From assembly GCF_963662255.1 (NCBI RefSeq), contig NC_085050.1, positions 25,972,631-26,036,630 of the forward strand: a DNA stretch of 64,000 nt, given 5' to 3'. The position numbers and the translations under genes were made by a program. Origin of the DNA: Cinclus cinclus. Taxonomy: Eukaryota; Chordata; Aves; Passeriformes; Cinclidae. Numbering within the stretch: position 1 is the first letter of the stretch; each line of letters begins with the position of its first letter. Of this stretch, positions 24,001 to 36,000 are shown piece by piece. Below the pieces are notes generated by a model that worked only from the letters and a program-made list of their open reading frames with translations, was not told where the DNA came from and searched no databases.

Positions 24001-27000
24001 GGCTGTTGCAGCTCCATCATGATGCATACCAGATGTGCACGGTGCTGGATACCCCAGTAGTGTGTGCTTGACAGGGTTGCGTTTCTGCTGGATTAGCTAG
24101 AGCACAAGATACAAAGTTCATTTTACCTTTATGCCCTCTGTAGGATGCCAGATAACACTTAGCATGAAGTTAACAGCAATGCTTGCAAGAACCTCTCAGG
24201 TCATGGCAGCCAGTGATGCAAAACAAGTTCACTGACACTTGGTTTGAGTTAATCTGATGGTGGAATAAGTGTTAGACTGGATGAAGGCATTTATCAACAG
24301 AAGCAGATGTTTTGCACCAGAAACGCACTTAATGTTAGGTTTTTGCTATGTAGCATGAAACATCCAACTAAAATCACTGCATCCCAAGCAAACCCAAATC
24401 CTGCCATGAGCCAGTTGTGCAGAGTATTTTATCCTGTATGCTAGTACAGGAGAATTAGCCTAGTTCTTGTTTGTTCAATCAATTTAAGGTAAATGGAAAT
24501 GTATTCAAACTGAAGTATCAGTTACACAAATTCTGCACAGCTTAAATTGCTCTAAAATTCTCAATTAACTTTAAACTGCTGTAGCTCTTTTTATAAACAG
24601 GCCTTCAGATTAGGACACTCCAAAAACACCTAGGTAGAATAAAAAATTGTTCCTATGGGGGCAGAAAAGAATTATGCTTTTTCCTATCTGTGTAGCATGC
24701 AGTGACCTTAAAATATTTTGTTGCAGTAGTCATTCTAAGTGGTAATACCAAAAGTTAAGAGTTGAGTGGTTGAATGTTTACCTTTAAGTGATTCTAAGAT
24801 GTGTGTAGTAATTCCGACCATATTTTTTTGCTTGGGTTTGGGTTTTCTGTAGGGCTTTTTATTTACTAGCTGAAGTCAGTCTGTGTTTTGCTTCAGAACA
24901 TTTTAGGCTGTTGTGTTTGGAAAATATGCACCAATTTGCAGCTGTGGGTTTTGGATACCACTGGTGTCAGCAGTAGCTCTGAGCTCGGTGCAGGCAGGCA
25001 GGAGAAACGTTCTGCAGTACGGTGACTTTAGCTTTAATGGCTAGGTCCTGATGCTCCTCAAGATAGGTTGGATCTTCCCAACTAATTGCACGTGCTCACT
25101 TTCCAAGCTGGAATTCACTGCTGTTTTCCTTACTTTCTGAATCATGCCTTTTATTTGACCACACCGAATCAAGGGAGACCCTGCTTTTCAAGCCTGTTCT
25201 CTGTCTCCCTTGACTCAAGGCTTCTTGTCACACGATGGACTGGGAGAAAGGATTCTTGTGCAGGTTGGCCCTGGTATAGGGTGTTAGTGCCTGCAGGGAC
25301 ACAGCTACAGACACACTGGAAATAGTTTCTTCGTCCTGTCTTTGACAGGAATGCAGAGTCAGCTCCTGTCTTCTGTGTGCTGCAGTTTGGGATTCTCCAT
25401 CTTCAGGTGTGTTAAGTTTTTGTGTAAGTAGGATTGATGCACGTTTTTCTTTTGCCTTCTGTATTTAGTAATGAATACAAAAATGTTGCTTCCTGAAGGT
25501 GACTCTTGAGGGCTTTCACCAAATGGAGGTTTCAGATCTGAACCTTGAAGTCCATTAGTCAATTAATCATTCATCATTATAAATTGTATTGCTCTTAGGA
25601 TAATTTTGTAAGTACACTACAGAACATAAAATGGTATGTTTCATAGAAGATTAAATTACTATTTTCTGAATAAGTAAAGTTTATTTAAAGCTAACTAAGG
25701 CAATGTAACTTTGAAGTATTACTGCCAGTACTACTACAAGTTCTATTTCTATCTCTATTACTTGAAAGCAAGGAAAGCAATTAAAAGACTAAGCATGCTA
25801 TTTTAATTTTTAGGTATGAGTTTCCCTGATGCATGTTTTCTGTTAATTTTTTTCTGAGAAGTTTACAGGTATATCTTAGCAGTAATAAGAGCTGCTACTA
25901 TGTTATTACTACTGCTAATTCTGTATTTAAATTTTAATATTGTATATGTGGCATATTTATTAAGGCTGTTTTTAGACCTGCTGTTAAAGTGAGATTTTTG
26001 TATAGGTTTTCTTTTTGCTTAAAAAAAATTAGAAGCTTTTAAAGGAAACTTGGAGTCAGCTGATCTCTTGTTTACTACTACTGTTAATTTTTTACTAGGC
26101 TTTTGATAAATTTGTACTCTACCCTATAGCTGTGTTTTGTCCAAGCTTTAAACTTCCACAGCAGGAACTAAGTTAAAGGTTTTGTTCAGGCAGGTCCTTT
26201 TTTTTTTTCTCCTTCTTGGTATTCAGATGTTCATTTAAATAGGTTGGTAACACATTGCTCCTTCTGATAAAAAAATTGGATTTGACCTTTAAAGTTTTTT
26301 CGTTTCAGACAGGAAAGCAGAGTATTTGAGTCCAGTTTATCTGTATACTTTGCTTATATTTAAGATACAAGAAACAAAGAAACAAAAAAACCCAAACAAA
26401 CAAACCAAAAAACTCAAATGTATTTAATGTGTGCATTAATGAGAGGGTGTAGAATGTTTCTTCTCTGATTTGTAATGGAAGCAAGCCCAGCTAGCTCTTG
26501 TTTCTGTACCTCTCTGTAACTCTCAGGTCCATAGTTTAAACCTTAACCTATAATATTCTAAAAATTATTTTAAAACTGTTTTCTTTTTAATTTTAAATTG
26601 TACATCATTGTGACTAATTGACTAAGCCAGCCTTTAACACTTAACATTGTGCTAATGACAAACTACAGACAAGGTTTAAATTCCATGAAACTAGGTTGCC
26701 TCTGTCATTTCTTTCCTTTCTGCGTTCTTGATACGCAATTATTTTACTCGGGTTTTGTTTTTAGCCATTACATTCTGAATTACTGCAAAATATTTAATAT
26801 CATTTGGAATTTTCATTGCTTCACTGAAGATCAGCTGCCTTTTGCATGAAAAATAATTTAATTGAGAAAACATGTATGCTTGTTTGACATACACCCCTTA
26901 AAGTAATCACAGATTTTCCACATATCTTCTTTCAGTATTTACAAAACAAGCAGGTTTCCTTCTTCTGATTTGAGGTCAATAAACTTTGTGGTATGTCAGA

Positions 27001-30000
27001 ATCTTAGAATGGCTTGAACTGGAAGGGACCTGAAAGATAACCTCGTTCCAATTTCTGGGCATGGATACCTTCCACCAAGACCAGGTTGCTCAGAGCCCCA
27101 TCCAGCCTCACACTTCAGGCTTAGGGCATCCACATCTTCCTTGGCAACCTGTGCCAAGGTCTCACCACCCTCACAGTAAAGAATTTCTTACTAATATCTA
27201 ATCTAAACCTACTGTCAGTTTGAAGCCATTGCTCCTTGTCCTCTTACTATATGCTCTTTTGGAAAGTCCCTCTCCAGCTTTCTTGAGAGTCCCCTTCAAG
27301 TGCTCTAAGTGCACATAAAGTGCTGTAAGATCTCCCTGGACTCTTCTGTTCTCCCCACTGAACAACCCTAGCTCTCAGCCTTTCTTCATAGGAAAGGTGT
27401 TCCATTCCTCCAGTTGTCCTTGTGAGCCACAAATGTGCATTACAACAGTCCATGGCTTTCCTGTGCTGAGCACACTGGAGCTGGATGCAGTTTCTGTAGG
27501 GAAAAAAAAAATCGGAACAATTCATGTCCTTTGAAACTCTTGTCTTCAGGTGAAAAATAGCTTCACACACGATGGCATTATTCATGTAAAGCTCATACAG
27601 TAAGCTATTTGAGTGTGTGGCTTCATGTGATGTATCGCTCCTCTCACAGAGGTGCTGGGATGGACAGGTGGATTAATCTAACACATTGTGCTCCCACTTC
27701 AGAAGACCTTTCCTGTTTCTTCTCTAACTCAGCTGGGGTTGCAGCTCCTTGGTGATGTGATTCAGAGCCCTGGGCTGGCGCTGGACTGGACTGGGTTTAT
27801 TTGTTTGTGGATGAGATTCCAGGTGTAGTGGAGTGACCAAGGGGATCAGCGGGCACAGCTTTGGAGGCTGCATGTGTGGAAAGTTTGGAAGGTGTGTGTG
27901 GAGGGTGTGTTGCTGAAGAGCACAGTTGCAGCCAGCTGTCCAGTTGCTTGCCATCTTGACCACTGTTGGTCAGTGCTTTTTGCTAATTTCACAGATAGTG
28001 TTATTTGACCATGGGAGGTGTTATTTTTTGGATTTTGTTTCTTAAAAAACCATCTTTTTTCAATATAGGTTTTTTCACAGTGGCATAGGATACTTTGTCT
28101 ATAATTTTGAAATACAGGTAAAGCAAACACTGACCCACTGACCAATTTAGAGAATAACCTGAGCTGTAATTTAGCTTCCCTAGTTTAATGAGTGCTGCTT
28201 GCGTTTGCTTTTATAACTGTAAAAGAAACCTGTTTTCACTTCTAGATAATACCTCTACAATGTGCAAGCTTCCTCTGTGAAAGAAGGAAAACTTTGGGCT
28301 CTAGTCCTCCATATTCATAAGGTCTATGGTGTGATATTTCTTGTATAAGAACCAGAAAATGCATTTGTATAACCCTGTAAGTCCATCATAATTATATAAC
28401 CTATTTCTGAAGCAGCAGCTTAAAATTGTATAGATATTTCCAGTGGACATACAAAACGTACTGGCATGAACTATGTGTTTTGAAGTGCCTAGGAATGTGT
28501 TGTTTCAAAGGTGATACCTATATACATAACCCTAATTTTAGAATATTTTTTGACCATTTTTAAAAGTGCTATCTAAAGTTAATATTAGATGAGAATAAAT
28601 AAATATTTGCTTAGTGTTCTCAGCTTCTTACCCCCAGATCAACTGGTTTCTCTTAACAACTCATGTTCTTTTTAGATTTTAGGCTAAGCAGCAAGGGATA
28701 CTGTAAGATTGATATTCCAGAAAGTTTCGCTTGGTCTGCCAGTTAACAAATCAAATCTTATCTTTGAATCCTGCCCTTCTCAGACTGGCTTTTATGTTGC
28801 CTGTTGTCCTCATCCCTGTTTGCCTCCTCTCATTTTGGTTTTTCTCATTGCTTTATATGAATTGACGGTTGACTAAGAAACTCAGGATAATTTTTTCCTT
28901 GCATAATGGTTCTGCTTAATGTTGTTTTACTAGCAAAAATGTAACTTTATTGAGCATTTAATGCAGGAAAGACTCTAGCACTCTGTTCAAGGTTCAAGAG
29001 CTTTCTATTGTAGCTTAGAAGATCTGGATTGTCTTATTGCTTATTGTAGGTAAGAAGATCTGGATTGTTTTGACTTTATATATATGAAGTTAGCTTAAGT
29101 TGGAAGTTCCATCTCTGGTACTTCTGACTTGGAGCAATTACATTGCTGTGGTGGATTGCAGACAACATGTTAAAAAATAGGTAGCAATTAATGAAATGGT
29201 ACTCTGGCTAAAGTAATGAATATTAAATGTCTGATTCCTGACTGTATCCTTTGATTTATTCACTTATTTTTTAATTCACTGTGAGAAGAGAATTCCACAG
29301 TGATGTGTGGAACAAGTACACTTGGAGCAGGCAGTTTCTTCAGTTCCACTTGTTTAACTCCATGGCAGTGCGGTTCGCTTGACTTGGCAGTTGGATGTTT
29401 AATGATGACTCTTGTTTATCTGGGTCATATTAAATGTATCTTGAGAGCATTCCTTTGAAATGCTCTGGATGGAAATAAGGGAATCATGTTTTTGACCTTC
29501 TGGGCAAAGCCAAAATAAATGTCTCATATTAGAAATGCTTTAGTGCATTAGCTGGGTAATGACACTAGGCACATACAGGAGCTTTTCACATCTAGAAATT
29601 TGCTTGGAATACTTTGGTTATCATACAGTACCTTTCTCTAGAGTGTTCTGGCACATGAGTTCTAGTGGGGTAGCTAATTTATTTTAATTTTAAATGGAGA
29701 TACTCTATAGTAGTTAGCTGTGTTTAAGCCCTCTCGGCAGTTTGTGTTCAGCTTCTGAGATTCTTCTTGGTTTGCTTGCTGTCTGGCTGGATCTCAGCTT
29801 TCTTTTGTAAATTACTTACTTTCCAGTTTTGTTCTTGCCACATTCCTAGCAAAAATAGAGAGTTCAAAAGAATAGAGAAAAATGAATTTGTTACTCTTTA
29901 GCAACTGCAGCAAACTCAAGTGTTTTATATTTGGAGTGTGGAAGCAAAATTATTAACATTTATGCTATGGCTTCTTCCAAGAAATGTCAGAATGTTTTAT

Positions 30001-33000
30001 TATCAGTTTTTTTGGCTCTTGTCTTAACAGCTGCTGCATTGTAACCTTTGGTTTATTATTAAAAAGCCATGTTTCAACTGTGCAAGTGTATTCTAGTCAC
30101 TTTTGCAAGGAAATTAGTATAAAGGCAAGTACTTACATATTAATAAAATCAGTTTTTTTAAGAACTAGGATTTTTATTAATGATTTTAGAATGTTACATG
30201 GTACTTAATTTGGTTTTGGGATAGATGAAACAGAAGGACTGGGTAACGTGGATATTATAATGATTCCAAATGTAAAGGAAAAAAGAGTTTTGGGGTGTTT
30301 TTTTTTATTCAGCTGTAGTTATAGTTAGCCATACTTCTGTTCTGCTGAGGGTCATCCATGCCTTAAGAAAAATGCATATGTAGGATATATTTTTGCAGAT
30401 TTCAGTTACTCTACTCAAGTGGTGAAAATGCCAGCGCTGAAAAATATTGGGCAAAAATGTCGAGATGACTTTTATTTTGTAGTTCTGTGATGATTTTGTT
30501 AAATAGCCAGAACATAGGAAGATTGACTGCTGCATCTGGAAACCAGAAGTTTAAAACTTTTTTTGTTTTCCCCTCTAGATTTTCAACTGAATTCTCATCT
30601 ATCAACACTGGCAAATATTCACAAGATTTACCACACCCTCAATAGGCTGGTAATGACTTGCCATTTTCTCTCTGCAGAATAGCTAGGGCTTTGGTCCAGA
30701 ATATTTCATGATTGAAATCATTAAGTGATTACACTTATAAAAATTATAGCTGCCTTGTTGTGTGAAAGGCTGCTGGGTTTGAATTGGTGAAGAGATAAGC
30801 AGTATTAGTAAAAGATGAAAGATTGTACTTCAGAGGTCAGAGTGAAGTTTGAGCTTCGTTTGAACATTGGATTTAGATGTTGCCTCTATACAAGAAGCTT
30901 TCTTGGATACATTAATGATGGTAATCATCACAGTTATCCAGTTTCCTACAGTTTTTCTGGAAAACATATTGAATGAGCAAACTGTCCTCTTACACCCATG
31001 CAAAAAGTGAAACCAAGTTGGTTTTTTTTTTTGTTTTTTTTTTTTGGTTTTTTTTTTTTTTTTGAAGACTCTTCCTGCTTATGTGCTGTCTATTTGCATT
31101 TTTTTATTGCAACCATAGCTGGAAATGGTGATATGGCTTCTGTGTGTACACTGCAAATTTGATGGAAAACACCCTGCCTGCAGAAGGGGGTAACTTATTT
31201 CCAAGATTTTGGTTGTTTTTTAATCTGTTTCCTTTAGAACACGTATGTGTGTTTATCCTGAAAGCCATTTCTGTGCTAAATGGTAAATACAGTCTTTCTA
31301 ATGCTGCATTTATTAGTGGAATTGTTCAATACAATACTGCCAATTCCCCACCTAATGGGTAATTATTTCCACTCCTGAAATAATTTGATACATTTTTGAT
31401 TGAAAAAAACCTCAAAAATATGTATCGAATTCAATTTACTTTTTAGTTAAATTTGCAAGGGTAACTTTTTAGGTAAATAAGAGCTGAAAACACAAAGACT
31501 ACAGTCTTATGTAGATGATCCTTAAGTAATTAGGATGAATAATAAAACCCAACTAAAAGTTAAAAACGGTACAGAAGAGTGAACATCACCATCTTGTTTA
31601 ACTGTATCATTCCTGTTTCTTGCAGAATCTGACAGAGGACGTTGGTCAAGACGATCACCAGACAGGTATTTAATAAGGATGGAGTAAAAATAGATTGAAA
31701 CCATTTAAACACACTTTATTGAACAAGTCTAAGATGACTGAAAATGGTGTTGTTGGAGTTTTAGGAAACAAGTGCCAGGGTTTCTAAGTTTTTTTCAAAA
31801 TAGGTGTTTTTGCTTTCAATTTATTGAATTATGTAGAACTTGAACAGGTTTCAGCATTATCTGTAATTTTACTATCTGTTAGTTTAGAAAACTTACTGAA
31901 AAATTTCTTTCACTCCTGGCACTCAACCTACTGGACCACAGAATATCCATGTTCTTACAGTGTTTTGAGTCTTGAAAGAGCATTAGTCAGAACAGAGCAG
32001 AAGCAAGACCTCCTCTGGCTGTTATGATGCCTGTCACCGAGTTTAAATGCTGTGCTCCAAACAACCAGCTTTTTTCTTGACTGGTTCTGATGCAGGTTAT
32101 TTCTGTTTCTTGTGCCAATTTTCAGGCAGTGTCTGAGTACTATCTATTTATAAGCTCGTATGTGTGTTTTGTTCAAAGAACTGTCATCATTTTTTAGGCC
32201 TTCTTCTCAGGTGCCTGGTACCAGCTTCCTGCCATTCTTGAATTGTCAGCATTTGAGCTTTATGACTTGATGTTCTGCAAGAGTTGCTACTTCCTTTTGC
32301 CCTTTTTACTTGTGAGCTGGCAGTTTCCTTGGTTTATTTTTCTTCTTTCCTTTCTGTACTTCAGGTGTAATACCTGAGGAGGGAGGGAAATAACTTACTG
32401 CCTTCGTGCCCTGATCAGTCACTCAGCAGAACTATTCTTTAAAACTGATCATGTCTATCCTACCACCTGACTCAAAACTTTTTCACTATCCTGAGGTGAT
32501 GGCTATATTTGCTGATGTTACCTTGAGGTTACCATTTAGGAAAGTGGAGAGAGCTGTCATCTCCTCCTGGAGATTTCTGGCACACACTTAGAAATCTAGC
32601 ACACTCTTAGCCTAGAGCAATGAGAAGAGATGCATTAGACTGCATTGCTTGGGATTGGACAGAGCTCACTTAGGTTTATACATGCTCCTCTGTACAGCAC
32701 CAAGTGACTGTTTCATGCTTGAGTTCTTACTCCAGCCACAAAAGGCTTCTCTGAAGTACTTCCCTTCAGTGTGGTTAATGATTTGATATTTGAAATTAGC
32801 TCATTATGTAAATGAAAAGCCTCTGAAAGAGGTTGTGACAGGTAGTTCAAGACAGAGACTTTAGTGTCCATATTTTAGAACTGATGTCCTCTCCCATCTC
32901 GTGATGAAGACTTGGAATTTTCTCTGTGACCCAGGTGCTCTAAAGTCAACAGATACATACTGATTCCATGTATGAAAATGCATTCTGTAATCTTTGTTTA

Positions 33001-36000
33001 TCTTGATCACCAAGACCTGTTGTGAAGCATTGAGGTAGTTCTCTTCTCTCACTAATCAGTAAGTGTTGATGTACTTGAGGTATTTGGAATTTGTCTTGCT
33101 TCTTGCTTAGCACTTCTGTCATAAAGTATAAGAAATTAGCCTTGGCACTCTTGTTACTTCTATTAGAAGGTGCTTGAGCATGTTGCTGGCATTGAAGAAC
33201 AGTTTTATACTGACACTGGTGGTGTCCTATTGCCTGCATGGTGTTGTTTCAGTTAAGCTGTTTCAAAAGTTTAAACTTGCCTGTTGAATGAGTTGGGGCA
33301 CAAAATACTGCTAAAGAGTGTTATTTTTTTTGCAGTAGTTGTAAAAGAATCTTTCAAACCAGAAATAAATATGAAATGAGATATACCAAAAGTATAGGTT
33401 GATAATTCCAGGTTCCCTCCTCATCTTCAGATATCATTTCCACTATTTCTTATGCTTCTGCCTTATTTTATGTCTCCTTGTAGGAAGAGATGAAGCCCAA
33501 ATGTTTGCATAATAAGTTCCAGGCATGTTCAGTTGAAATGTGTGTTTTATGACTCATATGAGGACAAATACACATGCAAGGAGCTGCTTCAGCCATTGGG
33601 AATGTAGTACAGTGAGGTGTCCTGTTTGTGTTTCATATGGGACTTGATGCTTCTGAAACATCTTACTTGGAGAAACTCAGATAAATCTATCAAGAGTTAC
33701 TTTTGCAAATTGCTTGACTTCAATGTGCCTAAACTTTTGGAACTTTTTTTTACAGTAAGAAGTTGTCAAGACCTATTAATTTTGTTACACTATTTAAAGA
33801 ACTATATAGATGCTGTGAATTTGAGATTCTCTGTCTAGAACTCATTTAACGTCAGATTAAGAATTGCTGCAAAAAGTTTGATTGTTGCCAAACCATATGA
33901 AGGTTTTTTTATAGTTCTGAGATTATTTTAACACTAAATCTTCTGGCCCAGGCCTTATTGTTAAAGATTGTTCTTTATCTTCTGACGGAATTATTGTGAT
34001 TATTGTCATTACACTGTGGGCTTCGTTTTTGGGATGACTTAATATATTCATATCTAAATTTGATAGAGGTTTCTAAAAGCTATTTTTAAAGTCTTAGTTT
34101 TAGGTTAATATTTATTAATAATAATAGTAACTTTTAAAAGCATATTACATTTACTTCAAAGCAGTTGTTTCTAAGCTAACAAAAAATGTCTTGGACATCT
34201 AAATTACCTGAAGCAAACTATCTTTTCTAAGTATTAGCCAGGTTTCCTTTTTGAAACTAGGCCTTAAAACATCAAAGAACTACAGGGAAGTGGCAGTTTC
34301 AAAATTCCTGCAGTGATTTTAGAGCTAAGGTGGAACTTGCTTCAAAATTCCAATCCCCTACAATGATTGCAGTCTCATGTGCTATCATTTAGCATGTATA
34401 TCTATCTGAAAAATGAGGTAGACTTCAAATGTATCATGGGCCTTTGCCTTTTCACCTGTTTGTAGATGTAAGAACAGCAGGCATTCCAATTCTGTAGACA
34501 ATTTCTTTTTCTTTTTAGTATGTGTATGTGCATTAAGTTGGAAAACTCATGTTTGAAATAATAGTTGCTTTTATGTCATAGTTACAAATCTAGCATCTTA
34601 TTAATGGCTTAAAGTCATGATTTGGTAATTAAATTGTGACGTACTTATCCAGACTAAAAAGTCTTTAAAAAGTCTTTAAAAAGTATGTTTCCTGTTGTCA
34701 CCTTGTTTAGAGCAGTAAGGTAATCTCTTCAACATAACAAAGACTTCATTGCTGTTCTTGAAACTCTGGATGAGGAGAAATTCCTTTTGCCTCTGCCCTT
34801 TTTTTTTCTTTTGTTATATTAGAGAAGAAACCCCTCTTGAGTCCAGGGCAATTCTGTAGTGTGGAATTCAAGACAGAGAAGATGAGTTTTCCTTTTGCAA
34901 TCGGATTGCAAGTTGTTTAATGTTTTGATGAGTATCTTAGTTTTCTCATCTTGTGTCTGAAAATTGATGATTGTTAACTGTGCTTGTGGTCGTTTTGTTA
35001 CATTATTAAGTGAGCAGCTATATCTTCCCAGTTGCTTCAGCATTCACAGTTTCTAATTATTTTTCGTTTGAAGCATCTTTCTACTGAAGCATCAGAAGAG
35101 CAGGATTCCTCACAGGCTTTATCTAGAGAAGGTAAAGATTCCATACCTGTAAATGATTTCTGGAGGGACACAGCTTGTAGAGTTCTTCTTTATGAACTTT
35201 TTTTTCTTTTGTTTATTCTGGTTTTGTTGCTATTCTAGGGCTGCTCCTCTCCTATGGGTTCTATTTTGTATACTGTTTTATATTTCCTAGGCGGAATTTT
35301 AGCTCTTGAATTGATACTTCCCTTTGGAAGCTTTGTCTCCTGCAAATTTGGGAGTATTGAATAGGATGTTTGGCAAACAGCATTTAAACTTGGCAGGCCT
35401 TGGCTGGTGGTGATCTATTCAGCAGCCATTTGGGGGCTCTACCTTCCAAATGCTAGCTTCATGTGTCAAAAAACCACTGAGAACTAGGAGGGTTCTGCCA
35501 GTCTTGAGTTGAGGCCTAGGAACGAGAATTTGAAGATAATTGCATCAGTGAAGCTGCACTTGGTAAGTAAAATTCTGTCAAATTTGCATGTAGTCAGGTA
35601 GCTGCATGTTTTTTTGCAGGTGGCCAGGCCTTTTGGAACTGAAATTCATTGTGCACTGCTAGACCTAGAAATTATATTTAGAATTAGAAAGCTCTGTGTA
35701 GGAAAGGTTAATATTGCTGCTTAGTGAGCCGTATTGTAAATAAGGAAATTGCAGGAGTTCAAACTAAAAATATCCAAACTGGTAATTTTTAGCTTTATAT
35801 GAAAAAGAAAGAAATATTCTGCTGCATTACAGAGAAATTGTAACTGCCCTTCAAATTTAATACACCAATTTTAGTAGCAAAAGAAATGCTTTGAAAGTAA
35901 AACACTGTTTTTTTTTAGTAGTTTAGAGATTATTCAATGGCTAAAACCTAGTGAAGACCAAACCTCAGTTATTAAGATGATGTCTCTGAAAACATTTGCA

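Larger units (their letters stand above)
21015..30578 (+). other. DCUN1D4: DCUN1D4 intron 1
   Basis: A 9.6-kb intron, GC-rich for its first 0.9 kb and AT-rich after. It contains a CR1 element (26997-27495, -), an A-rich simple patch (about 26368-26413) and a local duplication (29005-29072). No further coding exon was recognised. Alternative non-coding first exons cannot be excluded in the CpG island. Confidence 0.85.

Noticed and set aside
27247..27585. 112-codon open frame on the - strand
   Set aside because: Mostly within the CR1 copy at 26997-27495; it reflects repeat sequence.
31019..31063. Long T tract as the poly(A) tail of an antisense retroposon
   Set aside because: No SINE or LINE body is recognised next to it. 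Avian CR1 does not end in poly(A). Treated as low complexity.
35074..35131. Longer version of the 42-nt cassette starting at the upstream AG
   Set aside because: In the required phase it meets TGA within five codons, so it cannot be an in-frame coding cassette.
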